Part shown: piece by piece, positions 25,981 to 34,557 of the stretch | Layout: each line of letters begins with the position of its first letter | How positions within the stretch are numbered: position 1 is the stretch's first letter | NCBI RefSeq assembly: GCF_014199535.1 | Contig: NZ_JACHNV010000001.1 | Coordinates: forward strand, 62,001 to 126,000 | DNA length: 64,000 nt | Direction of reading: 5' to 3' | From: Hymenobacter latericoloratus | GTDB lineage: Bacteria > Bacteroidota > Bacteroidia > Cytophagales > Hymenobacteraceae | Program-made: the position numbers and the translations under genes | Notes under the pieces: model-generated | What the model was told of the DNA's origin: nothing | What the model saw: only the letters and a program-made list of their open reading frames with translations | The model's database searches: none

Positions 25981-27507
25981 ATGCGCTTTCTCCTCCCGTT
26001 GCTCTTGCTGCTTTCAGCCGCTACGGTATTGCTACCCGGCTGCGAACCGAAAGAAGATATTGTCACGACTGATGGCAGCGCCCGGCTGGAGTTTTCGCTG
26101 GATACCGTGAAGTTCGATACGGTATTCGTGACGGTGGGCACGGTAAGCAAGCGCCTGTGGGTGTACAACCGCAACCCGCGGGCCGTGCGCGTGTCGGAAA
26201 TCAGCGTGCAGAGTCAGCCGGGCATCACCTACAGCCTGCTGGTGAACGGCGACACTGGCAATACGGCCCGCGACGTAGAAATCAGGGGCAAGGATAGCCT
26301 GCTGGTGCTGGTGCGCGCTACCATTGACCCCACCCCCAACGACCTGAAGCCCTTCCGGCTGATTGACAACCTGCGCTTCCGCACCAACGGCAACGAGCAG
26401 CAGGTCAAAATTCTGAGCTACGGCCAGAACGCCTACTTCCACACCCGGGACGTCATCAGCCGCCATACGGTGTGGAAAGCCGATAAGCCCCACGTTATCT
26501 TCGATTACGCTCTGGTGGACTCGGCCGTGACGCTGACCATTGAGCCGGGCGCCCGGATTTACGCTCATGCCGGAGCCGCGCTGCTGGTGGGCGGGCAGCT
26601 GCTGGTAAACCCTACCTACCAGCCCACCGGCGAGCTGAAGCCGGATAACCGTAACTTCGTGCGCTTTCAGGGCGACCGGCGCGAGGAGCAGTACGCCAAT
26701 ACCCCGGGCCAGTGGGCGGGCATCTGGTTTCTCTCCAGCAGCCGCAACAACGTGGTGCGCTTCGCCGAAATCAAGAACAGCGCCTTTGGGCTGCTGGTGA
26801 TTAATCCGCGCAATCTGCGGCCTTTCCCCAGCGTCACGGTCGAAAACGCAACCATCCAGAATATTTCCAGCGCCAAGCAGGCCTTTACCAACTCGGGCCT
26901 GACCATTGGGCTGGAAGGCGCCGCCCTCCTGGGTCTCTCCGGCGATTTTACGGTGCGTAACACCCTCATCACCAACTGCGAGCAGTATGCAGTGTTTGGC
27001 GTGCAGGGCGGCAATTATCAGTTTGAGTATTGCACCATTGCCAACTACACCGTTCAGGCGAACCGCCAAACCCCTACGTTTCTGCTGGCCGATGCCATTG
27101 AAGTAAACGGCCGGGCCCGCCCGGCCATTGCCCCACGCCTGACCATGCGCAACTCCATTGTGTGGGGCAATGGCCGGGAAGGCGAAGAGCTGGCTTTCGT
27201 GAACGGAGAGCAGTATGCCAGCAATATCAGCATCAGCACCAGTGTGTTGCGTACCAAAAAATACGACAACACCGGCCCCCTGGGCCAGGCCCGGAATGGC
27301 AACATCCTCAACCCCCTGGAAGGCCAGACTTACCTGTTCCGGAGTACGCCTTACCGCCCGCGCGGCAAAACCTTCGACTATCAGCTCGACACCCTCTCGC
27401 CCGCCAGCAACAAAGCCGTAGCCCTGCCCGGCCTCACGACTGATCTGCTCAACCGCCCGCGCCTCAGTCCGCCCGACATTGGGGCCTTTGAGCGTAAAAA
27501 CCCGTAA
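25981..27507 (+). CDS. Right-handed parallel beta-helix lipoprotein
   Basis: 508 aa. The signal peptide ends with a lipobox LPGC (about residue 20). Residues of about 30-150 form a beta-rich domain (SLDTVKFDTVFVTVGTVSKR). The helix repeats begin near VTLTIEPGARIYAHAGAALL and run with N-rich rungs such as NNVVRFAEIKNSAFGLLV and FTVRNTLITNCEQYAVFG. The C-terminus PRLSPPDIGAFER is typical of secreted beta-helix proteins. It is likely a surface or periplasmic lipoprotein, perhaps carbohydrate-binding; no catalytic residues can be assigned. It lies 12 bases before yjbQ. Confidence 0.82.
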   Translation: MRFLLPLLLLLSAATVLLPGCEPKEDIVTTDGSARLEFSLDTVKFDTVFVTVGTVSKRLWVYNRNPRAVRVSEISVQSQPGITYSLLVNGDTGNTARDVEIRGKDSLLVLVRATIDPTPNDLKPFRLIDNLRFRTNGNEQQVKILSYGQNAYFHTRDVISRHTVWKADKPHVIFDYALVDSAVTLTIEPGARIYAHAGAALLVGGQLLVNPTYQPTGELKPDNRNFVRFQGDRREEQYANTPGQWAGIWFLSSSRNNVVRFAEIKNSAFGLLVINPRNLRPFPSVTVENATIQNISSAKQAFTNSGLTIGLEGAALLGLSGDFTVRNTLITNCEQYAVFGVQGGNYQFEYCTIANYTVQANRQTPTFLLADAIEVNGRARPAIAPRLTMRNSIVWGNGREGEELAFVNGEQYASNISISTSVLRTKKYDNTGPLGQARNGNILNPLEGQTYLFRSTPYRPRGKTFDYQLDTLSPASNKAVALPGLTTDLLNRPRLSPPDIGAFERKNP

Positions 27508-27519
27508 GCAGCCCCGCGT

Positions 27520-27942
27520 ATGCAGTTTATTCAGAAGCGTTTGCGCCTGCCGGCCGTCAGCCGGGGCTTTCACCTGATTACCGATTTGCTGGTGGCCGAG
27601 TTGCCGGAGCTGGAGCAGCTGCAGGTAGGCACCGCTCATTTCTTTATTCAGCATACCTCCGCCAGTCTCAGCCTCAACGAAAACGCCGACCCCACCGTGC
27701 GTCACGACTTCGAGCAGTTTTTCAACCGCACGGTGCCTGAAAACGCGCCCTATTTCCGTCACACCCTGGAGGGCCCCGATGACATGCCGGCCCACCTCAA
27801 GGCCAGTCTGCTGGGCCACGCCGTGAGCGTCCCGATCAGCAAGGGCGAATTGGCTTTGGGTACCTGGCAGGGCATTTACCTGGGCGAGCACCGCAACCAC
27901 GGCGGCCGCCGCTGGGTGGTGGCTACCCTTATGGGGCAGTAG
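27520..27942 (+). CDS. yjbQ: YjbQ family protein (secondary thiamine-phosphate synthase type, UPF0047)
   Basis: 140 aa, full length. Signature segments are present: FIQHTSASLSLNENADPTV with its conserved His, GPDDMPAHLKASLLGHAVSV and ALGTWQGIYLGEHRNHGGRR. The family is a single-domain beta fold. Some members have weak thiamine-phosphate synthase activity, and the true role is unclear. Tight spacing after the beta-helix gene suggests one transcript. Confidence 0.9.
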   Translation: MQFIQKRLRLPAVSRGFHLITDLLVAELPELEQLQVGTAHFFIQHTSASLSLNENADPTVRHDFEQFFNRTVPENAPYFRHTLEGPDDMPAHLKASLLGHAVSVPISKGELALGTWQGIYLGEHRNHGGRRWVVATLMGQ

Positions 27943-28041
27943 TGTCCTCTGACAGACAAATGGCACGGATTGAACGGAATAGCGGGCCGTAACCGAGCCG
28001 GCCGTTGGTTGTTTGCGTATAGGGCAAAAAGCCTCTTGCTC

Positions 28042-28617
28042 ATGCTTGCCGCCCTATTCGTATCCGCTGCCAAAGTTGTTTCCGCTGCCTCGTTCTGCGC
28101 GGTACTGCTGGCGGCTGGCCCTGTGGAGCCGGGTAGCGGCGAAAAGCCTCCCCGGAAAGTGGCGGCCCAACAGCGGCCCCGCACAGTCCGGGCGGCTGCA
28201 CCCCCATCTACCCCGGTAGCCCGCCTGACCAACGATTCCCTGGCCGGGCAGCCCTTTGGCGAAGAGCCTACGGTGCGGGAACTGCTTCAGGCGGGCGGCC
28301 GGGTAGCAGCCCGCCGCCCTTTCAAGAATGTGTACGAAGCGGGGCAGATTGACACCATTTTGCTGGTGCGCCATCTGGGCAACGTGTTTGAGTTTTACCG
28401 GGCGCCGGAAAAAGACCTGCTTCGCAACGCCACCATCACCAATTTCCAGCCCACCTACGGTCGCCGTCTGCGCACCCGCCTGGAGCCCGCCTGCCGCGCC
28501 GCCGCCACTGCCACCGATAAGGTCCGGATTGGCGACACGGAGCGAACCAACTACGTTTCAGTGATATACCAGGGCGGGCAGCTGCGCGCCGTGCGCGTAG
28601 AGCCTTACCTGGAATAG
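28042..28617 (+). CDS. Hypothetical secreted protein
   Basis: 191 aa from the ATG at 28042; an upstream TTG at 27970 would push the hydrophobic segment inside. A signal or anchor segment (MLAALFVSAAKVVSAASFCAV) is followed by a basic, Pro/Ala-rich linker and a small C-terminal domain (VYEAGQIDTILLVRHLGNVF ... VSVIYQGGQLRAVRVEPYLE). I do not recognise it. The last 13 bases overlap the end of the convergent membrane protein gene. Confidence 0.65.
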   Translation: MLAALFVSAAKVVSAASFCAVLLAAGPVEPGSGEKPPRKVAAQQRPRTVRAAAPPSTPVARLTNDSLAGQPFGEEPTVRELLQAGGRVAARRPFKNVYEAGQIDTILLVRHLGNVFEFYRAPEKDLLRNATITNFQPTYGRRLRTRLEPACRAAATATDKVRIGDTERTNYVSVIYQGGQLRAVRVEPYLE

Positions 28618-29135
28618 GACCGACGCAACCAGGCAAGCAGCCGCCGCAGGAGTATGGCCTCCAGCAACATAAGGCCAGCCAGCGGCACGAGGAAAAGTTG
28701 CTGGTAAGAAAACATCATCCAGCTACTAGGCAGATAGTCGCGGCCCGGCAAAAGGGGGAGCAGCAATGGGAACAGCAGCGTTACCGATTGCAGCACCAGG
28801 CAACTTGCCGCTACGGCCGTGCTATGCTGCAGCCGTCGGAGCCAGAACAACTGCGCCAGTCCGTAGGCAGCAATCATGGACCAGAACGCCCACCAGTACG
28901 GGCCCGTCGCACGGTTGATAAGCCCGTACCGCTCCATTTCATCCTCGGAAGAACAGGCCCGGAAAATCTCCAGTGAAAGCAAGAGTAAGCTACCTAGAGC
29001 AGCGGCGGCAAACAGGCGGTTGAGCAAGGCCTGCTCCCCGCGGAACGCTCCGGATAGCTTCCTGTTCAGAAGCATTGCCAGCGGCGCCGCCAGCAGGTAC
29101 GCAGTAGTATGAAAATCAACCCACTGATAGAGCAT
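28605..29135 (-). CDS. Hypothetical multi-pass membrane protein
   Basis: 176 aa with about five membrane segments, including TTAYLLAAPLAMLL, LFAAAALGSLLLLSLEIF, WWAFWSMIAAYGLAQLFWL and FLVPLAGLMLLEAILL. The N-terminus MLYQWVDFHTTAYL is well defined. No recognised family. It sits nine bases after the preceding lipoprotein and probably belongs to the gpmI unit. Confidence 0.7.
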   Translation of the reverse strand: MLYQWVDFHTTAYLLAAPLAMLLNRKLSGAFRGEQALLNRLFAAAALGSLLLLSLEIFRACSSEDEMERYGLINRATGPYWWAFWSMIAAYGLAQLFWLRRLQHSTAVAASCLVLQSVTLLFPLLLPLLPGRDYLPSSWMMFSYQQLFLVPLAGLMLLEAILLRRLLAWLRRSYSR

Positions 29136-29144
29136 ACCTGAGCG

Positions 29145-29726
29145 CTACAACACCCGCGCCCGAACCGCATACCGCACCGAATCGAACAACACCAGTTTCT
29201 GCACACCGCTCACTTGGTAGCTGCTGATTTGCCCGTTCTGGCAGCGTAGCGTCATGGTTTTGGCGGAGTACACCAGCGGGTTGTCCTGAGCTACGGTGGC
29301 GGTCAGCTCCTGCACGCTACCCCCCCGGCTGACTACCGTAAGCTGCTCAACGGGGTGCTCGGTGCCGGGCTGGCGCCGGTAGCTACGGCGTACCAGCCCG
29401 GCAGGGGTAGTAACGCAATCAACCTGGTAGAGGCCGCGCAAGGCCGGCTTGTTGATGTCGGCCTGCTGAAAAATCTGCAGTTCTTTGGCCCAGTCGGTTT
29501 GGGTAACGCGGGTGGTTTCCTGGTGCCCGTCGCGGAGAACTGCCTGCTTTTCTACGACAGGTTTCCGCCCGTTCAGCAGGGTAGCCTGCTTTTCCAGGAA
29601 GCCCAGCAGGTTGAAGTAAGCCGGTTTGCTATTGGCCGGGTTGGGGCGCACGGTAGCGTCCTGGCCGGGCTCGCAGGCCGAAAGAAGAACCACCGTGCCC
29701 AGTAGCCAGCCGAATACGCTACGCAT
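29145..29726 (-). CDS. Hypothetical lipoprotein
   Basis: 193 aa with lipobox LSAC at about residue 18. The mature part is a hydrophilic alpha/beta domain (FNLLGFLEKQATLLNGRKPV; IQ-type strands near YQVSGVQKLVLFDSVRYAV). Its ATG overlaps the gpmI stop by 8 bases, so it is translationally coupled to gpmI. Function unknown. Confidence 0.75.
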   Translation of the reverse strand: MRSVFGWLLGTVVLLSACEPGQDATVRPNPANSKPAYFNLLGFLEKQATLLNGRKPVVEKQAVLRDGHQETTRVTQTDWAKELQIFQQADINKPALRGLYQVDCVTTPAGLVRRSYRRQPGTEHPVEQLTVVSRGGSVQELTATVAQDNPLVYSAKTMTLRCQNGQISSYQVSGVQKLVLFDSVRYAVRARVL

Positions 29727-31266
29727 TCGGCGTGGTTTCGGGGCGCAGCAGGCTTTGGCCGCCCATTACCTCGGGTTGGGGTAGGCCCATTAGCTGCAAA
29801 ACGGTGGGGGCAATGTCGCCTAGCTTGCCATCGGCCAGGGTGCCGCGGTAGTCATGGGAGGCCAGGATGCAGGGCACCAGGTTGGTGGTGTGGGCGGTGT
29901 TGGGCGTGCCGTCGGGGTTAATCATCATGTCGGCGTTGCCGTGGTCGGCAATGATGATGCAGGCGTAGTCCGAGGCCAGGGCGGCTTCCACTATCCCGCG
30001 GGTGCACTCGTCCACGGCTTCGGCGGCTTTCACGGCGGCGGCAAACACGCCCGTGTGGCCTACCATGTCGGTATTGGCAAAGTTCAGCACTACAAAGTCA
30101 GCCGATTTGGCCTGTAGTTCCGGCACCAAGGCGTCGCGCAGCTCGTAGGCGCTCATCTCAGGCTGCAAATCGTAGGTAGCCACTTTGGGCGAGGCCCGCA
30201 TGATACGCTTTTCGCCTTCGAACTCTACTTCACGGCCTCCCGAGAAGAAAAACGTAACGTGCGGGTACTTCTCCGTCTCAGCAATCCGGATCTGGGTTTT
30301 GTGGTTGGCGGCCAGCACCTCACCCAGCGTTTCTTCCAGGTTGTCTTTCTCGAAGATGGGCGTGACGCCGGTAAAGGTGGCGTCGTAGTTAGTTAGGGTG
30401 AGGTAGTGCAGGCTCAGCCGGCGCATCTCGAAAGCGTGGAAATCCTGCTGGGTCAGGGCCTGCGTAATTTCCCGGCCCCGGTCGGTGCGGAAGTTGAAGC
30501 ACAGCACCACGTCGCCTTCCTTAATGGTAGCGAGGGGCTGCCCGTCGGCGCCTACCTTCACAATCGGCTTCAGAAACTCATCGGTCACTCCTTCTTTGTA
30601 GGAATCCTGCATGCTCTGAATCAGGTTCTGGGAGGGCGTGCCTTTGCCATTCACCAGCAGGTCGTAGGCTACCTTTACCCGTTCCCAGCGGTTGTCGCGG
30701 TCCATGGCGTAGTAGCGCCCTACAATAGAAGCAATTTTGCCGCTGGCCCCGCGCTGCAGGTGCTGCTCCAGGTTGTTTACGTAGCTGACGCCGCCCTTGG
30801 GGTCGGTGTCGCGGCCGTCGGTGAAGGCGTGAATAAACACGTTGTGCACATCGGCGTCGTAAGCCAGGGTGCACAGGGCTTTCAGGTGCTCCAGGTGGGA
30901 GTGCACGCCGCCGTCGGAGAGCAGGCCCATCAGGTGCACGGGCTTGTTGTTGAGGCGGGCGTACTCAAAGGCTTTCACCAGGGCCGGCATGTTGCCCAGC
31001 TTCCGCTCCCGAATGGCCTTGTTGATGCGTACCAGGTCCTGATAGACTACCCGGCCGGCCCCAATGTTCATGTGGCCTACTTCGGAGTTTCCCATCTGCC
31101 CGTCGGGCAAACCCACGGCCTCACCAGAAGCCTGCAGTCGGCTGTGCGGAAAACGCTGAAACAGTGAATCGACAAAGGGCGTACGCGCCTGATCAATAGC
31201 CGATACCTCTTTATTCTGCGCCAAGCCCCAGCCGTCCAGAATCACCAACAATACCTGTTTGTTCAT
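29719..31266 (-). CDS. gpmI: 2,3-bisphosphoglycerate-independent phosphoglycerate mutase
   Basis: 515 aa from the ATG at 31266 (MNKQVLLVILDGWGLA). It interconverts 3- and 2-phosphoglycerate in glycolysis using two Mn ions. The first metal Asp is in LDGWG, the catalytic Ser in MGNSEVGHMNIGAGR, and later metal ligands in NFANTDMVGHTG and IADHGNADMM. Length is typical (about 510). A TATCTTTG element ends five bases before the ATG. Confidence 0.96.
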   Translation of the reverse strand: MNKQVLLVILDGWGLAQNKEVSAIDQARTPFVDSLFQRFPHSRLQASGEAVGLPDGQMGNSEVGHMNIGAGRVVYQDLVRINKAIRERKLGNMPALVKAFEYARLNNKPVHLMGLLSDGGVHSHLEHLKALCTLAYDADVHNVFIHAFTDGRDTDPKGGVSYVNNLEQHLQRGASGKIASIVGRYYAMDRDNRWERVKVAYDLLVNGKGTPSQNLIQSMQDSYKEGVTDEFLKPIVKVGADGQPLATIKEGDVVLCFNFRTDRGREITQALTQQDFHAFEMRRLSLHYLTLTNYDATFTGVTPIFEKDNLEETLGEVLAANHKTQIRIAETEKYPHVTFFFSGGREVEFEGEKRIMRASPKVATYDLQPEMSAYELRDALVPELQAKSADFVVLNFANTDMVGHTGVFAAAVKAAEAVDECTRGIVEAALASDYACIIIADHGNADMMINPDGTPNTAHTTNLVPCILASHDYRGTLADGKLGDIAPTVLQLMGLPQPEVMGGQSLLRPETTPNA

Positions 31267-31271
31267 GGTCG

Positions 31272-31279
31272 CAAAGATA
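31272..31279 (-). promoter_or_regulatory. -7 element immediately upstream of gpmI
   Basis: TATCTTTG on the minus strand is an exact TAnnTTTG match and is only five bases from the gpmI ATG, implying a very short or absent 5' leader. Confidence 0.5.
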
Positions 31280-31410
31280 GGCCAGAAGGGCCAAAACGCC
31301 CGCATTTTCCCTAACTTGGCAGTCTCCCCTCCCCGGTTGGCCGCTAAATACCGGCCCGGGTAGGGTTGGCATAGTTTTCGCACGCAGTATGCTGTACTCT
31401 ATACACTAAC

Positions 31411-31812
31411 ATGAAACGCAACTTTTTTCTGGCCTTCGCCCTGGTGTGGGGCCTGTTGCTATCGGTGGGAGCCTTGGCGCAGAGTGAGTCTTTCGGCCCG
31501 GTGCGCAATGCCATTCGCAGTTCCTCCTCGCGCGACTTAGCCCAGTTCTTCGCTCCTACCGTGGAGCTAAGCTTTGATGGGGATAAGCAAAGCTACAGTG
31601 CTACCCAGGCCGAGTTTGTGATGAAGGATTTCTTCGCCAAACACTCGCCGGCTTCTTTTGACTTCATTCACTACGGCGGCAGCAACGAAGGTACGCCCTA
31701 TGCCGTGGGCAAATACACGGGCAAAGACGGAGCTTACCGCATGTTCGTGAAAATGAAATCGGCGGGCGGCAGCCTCAAAATTGCTACCATCGACTTTACC
31801 AAAGAGAACTAG
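31411..31812 (+). CDS. DUF4783 domain secreted protein
   Basis: 133 aa with a signal peptide ending near GALAQ. The rest matches DUF4783: GPVRNAIRSSSSRDLAQFFA, VELSFDGDKQSYSATQAEFV, FIHYGGSNEGTPYAVGKY and MFVKMKSAGGSLKIATIDF. The fold resembles NTF2-like proteins; the role is unknown. It is upstream of nadC, an arrangement I recall from other Bacteroidota. Confidence 0.87.
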   Translation: MKRNFFLAFALVWGLLLSVGALAQSESFGPVRNAIRSSSSRDLAQFFAPTVELSFDGDKQSYSATQAEFVMKDFFAKHSPASFDFIHYGGSNEGTPYAVGKYTGKDGAYRMFVKMKSAGGSLKIATIDFTKEN

Positions 31813-31836
31813 CTTCTCTTCCTCCGTTTCTCTCCC

Positions 31837-31871
31837 AGCGCCGCGAAGCTTCTTCGCGGCGCTTTTTTTGT
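31837..31871 (+). terminator. Terminator after the DUF4783 gene
   Basis: AGCGCCGCGAA and TTCGCGGCGCT pair perfectly around GCTTC, followed by seven T. Confidence 0.92.
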
Positions 31872-31900
31872 GCCTCCGAGCTATTCTTGTGCCTCTCGTT

Positions 31901-32032
31901 CCGGTCCGACGCCGGCGTCGTCCGACTGGTTGGTTTTGTGCTGACGCCTGTTACTGGTAGCCAGGCGGGGTAGGGGTACCGTTTCAGTGGCGCAGACGAT
32001 GACTGGTCGGACGGCTACCGCCGTCGGACCAG
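31901..32032. repeat. REP-like palindromes with GTCGGAC/GTCCGAC core
   Basis: In the 319-base gap before nadC, CTGGTCGGACGGC (32003-32015) pairs with GCCGTCGGACCAG (32020-32032) with one mismatch. An upstream palindrome CGACGCCGGCGTCG (31907-31920) is flanked by similar GGTCCGAC/TCCGACTGG words. No T run follows. The rest of the gap shows no gene. Confidence 0.6.
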
Positions 32033-32119
32033 CAGGTTCGACGAGGAACCAGTAGGGGCCTGGCCACCTGGCCTCGTAGGCCTCCGAAGGAGCAGTGGGG
32101 AAGTAGGGGCATTTTTGAC

Positions 32120-32127
32120 TATTTTTG
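32120..32127 (+). promoter_or_regulatory. -7 element at the nadC start
   Basis: TATTTTTG matches TAnnTTTG and ends four bases before the GTG used by nadC, so the mRNA may be leaderless. The next Met in frame is far inside the protein. Confidence 0.5.
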
Positions 32128-32131
32128 CTCC

Positions 32132-32992
32132 GTGTACACGCCCTCCTACCTCACCCCGGAAGCTTTATCTTCATTTATTCGCACGGCGCTGGCCGAAGAC
32201 GTCGGCGACGGCGACCATTCGGCCCTGTCGGCCATTCCAGCCGACGCGCGCAACCGTGCCCACTTGCTCATCAAGGATGAGGGTGTGCTGGCGGGCGTTG
32301 AGCTGGCGCGGCACATCTTCCGGGAGGTAGATGCCGACCTGGCGGTTGAACTCCGCCTGCAGGACGGGGCCCGAGTTAAGCACGGTGATGTTGCCCTGGT
32401 GGTGGAGGGCCGCGCCCAGAGCATCCTGACCGCCGAGCGGCTGGTGCTCAACTGCATGCAGCGCATGAGTGGTATTGCCACCCGCACGGCTCACCTGACC
32501 AGCCTGCTGGCCGGCACCAAAGCCCGTCTGCTCGATACCCGCAAGACAACCCCCAACTTCCGGCTGTGCGAAAAGTGGGCCGTGCTGATTGGGGGCGGAA
32601 TCAACCACCGCTACGGGCTGTTCGATATGATTATCCTCAAGGACAACCATGTGGATTATGCCGGGGGCGTGCGCGAAGCCATTGAAGCCTCCCGGGCTTA
32701 CCTGGCCCGCACCGGCCGGCAACTGCCCATCGAAATAGAAACCCGCAGTCTGGCCGAAGTGCAGCAGGCCCTGGAGGCAGGCGGCATCGACCGGATCATG
32801 CTCGATAACATGGCGCCCGCGCAGCTACGGGAGGCCGTGGCTCTGGTAGCCGGCCGCTACCCCCTGGAAGCCAGTGGTGGCATCACGGAGGAAACCATTG
32901 CCGAGGTAGCCGCTACTGGCGTGGACTACATCTCGGTGGGAGCCCTAACCCACTCCATCCGCAGCCTCGATATGAGCCTGAAAGCGTTTTAA
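32132..32992 (+). CDS. nadC: Nicotinate-nucleotide pyrophosphorylase (carboxylating)
   Basis: 286 aa from a GTG. It makes nicotinate mononucleotide from quinolinate and PRPP in NAD synthesis. Motifs are LNCMQRMSGIATRT, LLDTRKTTPNFR, the core HRYGLFDMIILKDNH, and the C-terminal LEASGGI and YISVGALTHS. Length is normal. nadA and nadB are not in the window. Confidence 0.95.
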   Translation: MYTPSYLTPEALSSFIRTALAEDVGDGDHSALSAIPADARNRAHLLIKDEGVLAGVELARHIFREVDADLAVELRLQDGARVKHGDVALVVEGRAQSILTAERLVLNCMQRMSGIATRTAHLTSLLAGTKARLLDTRKTTPNFRLCEKWAVLIGGGINHRYGLFDMIILKDNHVDYAGGVREAIEASRAYLARTGRQLPIEIETRSLAEVQQALEAGGIDRIMLDNMAPAQLREAVALVAGRYPLEASGGITEETIAEVAATGVDYISVGALTHSIRSLDMSLKAF

Positions 32993-32993
32993 T

Positions 32994-33072
32994 GAGTTGT
33001 CAGTTGCCGGTTATCGGTTGTCAGTAAAACAGTGCTGATAGCTGGCAACCGGCAACTGACAACCGACAACTC
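32994..33072. repeat. Word-repeat palindrome (GTTGTCAGTTGCCGGTT)
   Basis: GAGTTGTCAGTTGCCGGTTATCGGTTGTCAG on the left faces CTGATAGCTGGCAACCGGCAACTGACAACCGACAACTC on the right. The block is built from permuted words GTTGTCAG, GTTGCCGG and GTTGTCGG and folds into a long imperfect hairpin between nadC and the next gene. Confidence 0.7.
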
Positions 33073-33080
33073 AACTACCA

Positions 33081-33701
33081 ATGCAACTTCCTAATCAACG
33101 CGGCGGCTACCGGCAGCAACAGCAGCAGCAAGGCGCCTCGCCGCTGGCTATCCGCACCAAAAAGCACCAGCTCGATACCGATACCTACACCAAGCTGGCC
33201 ATGGGCCGGGTGTGGCGCAGGGAGTGGTGGTACGCCCTCATTCCGTTTGCGCTGGGCTTGCTGCCGGCCCTGATCTGGCCCTCGTGGTGGTGGCTGGCCG
33301 CGGCCCTGCTGCTCACGCTGCTGTACGTGCTGTTTCGCTCGGCGCAGGTTACTGGGGTTACCCAGGTAGAGCAAACCAAACCCCTGTTCGAGAAGCTGGG
33401 GTACGAGTTTGATAACAAGCAGATTGTGCTGCGCCGCAACGAGAAGGAAGGCATGCGCCTGACCTGGGATATGATTGGCGACGTAAAGCGGGAGGCCGAT
33501 GGCTACCTGCTTTCCCTGCGGGCCCCGGAGCTGCCCCAGGAGCTGAAAGGCTGGCGCCTGTGGATGGCCAAAACCTTCGACACGCCCATTTTTCTGCAGG
33601 TACCGGACCGCATCTTTAACTCGCCCAACGACCAGAAGCTGTTTGACGCTATGCTGCGTCGTAAGAACCTGCTACCCGGCGGCGGGCCGGTGGCCGCCTA
33701 A
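33081..33701 (+). CDS. Membrane protein with YcxB-like C-terminal domain
   Basis: 206 aa. A short Gln-rich N-terminus is followed by two membrane segments at about residues 50-85 (WWYALIPFALGLLPALIWP, WWWLAAALLLTLLYVLF). The soluble part has YEFDNKQIVLRRNEKEGMRL, TWDMIGDVKREADGYLL and VPDRIFNSPNDQKLF, which look like a YcxB-type PH-like domain. The function of such proteins is unknown. Confidence 0.7.
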   Translation: MQLPNQRGGYRQQQQQQGASPLAIRTKKHQLDTDTYTKLAMGRVWRREWWYALIPFALGLLPALIWPSWWWLAAALLLTLLYVLFRSAQVTGVTQVEQTKPLFEKLGYEFDNKQIVLRRNEKEGMRLTWDMIGDVKREADGYLLSLRAPELPQELKGWRLWMAKTFDTPIFLQVPDRIFNSPNDQKLFDAMLRRKNLLPGGGPVAA

Positions 33702-33767
33702 CGCTTCCGTCAACTTAGTGCGCCGTTTTTTCGTCATTACTTCTTACCGATTTCTTTTTCTCTTCTC

Positions 33768-34148
33768 ATGAGCAAGCAACTCGTACTTTCCGCTCTGGCC
33801 CTGGCTACGCTGGCCCTGAACGCGTGCAGCAGCGAACCGTCAGACTGGCGTCCGGATAAAAAAGTATCGTTGGATATGGTAGAGCCAGGCAGCCGCTCCT
33901 CCGACAACTTCGATCAGCACACCTCGGCCGCCGCTGACCAGTCGAAGGGCGGCGCCATTGAGCGCCCCATTAGCTCGGAGGTAACCCTGGACGAAACCAA
34001 CCAGCGCGACCGGGTAAACGCCGAACAGGTTCGGACTGCTGATGCCAAGGATGCTACCCACACCAGCAGCTCCACCGCCATCGAGAGCGACAAAAAAGCC
34101 ATCAGCGACCAGAAGGCCGAAACGGCTGAGCCCGCCCCGAAGCAATAG
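33768..34148 (+). CDS. Hypothetical lipoprotein
   Basis: 126 aa with lipobox LNAC at about residue 20. The mature part is charged and of low complexity (Asp, Thr, Ser, Lys), with no clear fold; it may be a disordered surface peptide. It stops 10 bases before the metal-binding lipoprotein gene. Confidence 0.65.
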   Translation: MSKQLVLSALALATLALNACSSEPSDWRPDKKVSLDMVEPGSRSSDNFDQHTSAAADQSKGGAIERPISSEVTLDETNQRDRVNAEQVRTADAKDATHTSSSTAIESDKKAISDQKAETAEPAPKQ

Positions 34149-34158
34149 CCTGACGCGC

Positions 34159-34431
34159 ATGAAGTCTTTCTGGAAATCAGGAGTAGCGGCCGCGCTGCTG
34201 CTCGGTGGCCTGGCCCTGGGCAGCTGCCAGTCGAAACCCGCGGAGCAGGGTGCGGCCGGTGCCGCTGCCACTATGGCCCCCGCCGACAGCACGGCCGCGC
34301 CGGTTGCTACGGCGGCTTACATTTGCCCCATGGGCTGCGAGGGTAGCGCCAGCAACAAGCCCGGCAAGTGCCCGGTGTGCGAGATGGATCTGGAGGCCAA
34401 CCCGGCCGCAAAGCCAGCCCAAGCGCTTTGA
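34159..34431 (+). CDS. Small lipoprotein with heavy-metal-binding domain
   Basis: 90 aa from the ATG at 34159; the longer frame from 34042 runs over the preceding gene. Lipobox LGSC near residue 22, an Ala-rich linker, then YICPMGCEGSASNKPGKCPV followed by CEMDLE. This is the heavy-metal-binding domain (YxCPMxxxxxxxxPGxCPxCxMxL) found in copper-efflux proteins. It probably binds Cu or a similar ion in the periplasm. Confidence 0.82.
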   Translation: MKSFWKSGVAAALLLGGLALGSCQSKPAEQGAAGAAATMAPADSTAAPVATAAYICPMGCEGSASNKPGKCPVCEMDLEANPAAKPAQAL

Positions 34432-34510
34432 TTTAAGTAACCGGTAGGCCATATTTGCAGCCATGTTGCAGATGTGGCCTTCCGTGTCTGTTTTCTGAAA
34501 ACTGAGGAAG

Positions 34511-34533
34511 GGGCGTGAAGACGCCCTTTTTTC
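34511..34533 (+). terminator. Terminator before the methyltransferase gene
   Basis: GGGCGT and ACGCCC around GAAG, followed by TTTTTTC. It ends at the first possible ATG (34534) and so argues for the later start at 34558. Confidence 0.8.
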
Positions 34534-34557
34534 ATGATATCCCGTTGCTTACTGCCT

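Noticed and set aside
26032..27966. 644-codon minus-strand open frame
   Set aside because: It opposes the beta-helix and YjbQ genes, both with clear motifs, and its own translation shows no family features.
34042..34158. Early start of the metal-binding lipoprotein
   Set aside because: It would overlap the preceding lipoprotein gene and hide the signal peptide. The ATG at 34159 gives a proper lipobox.
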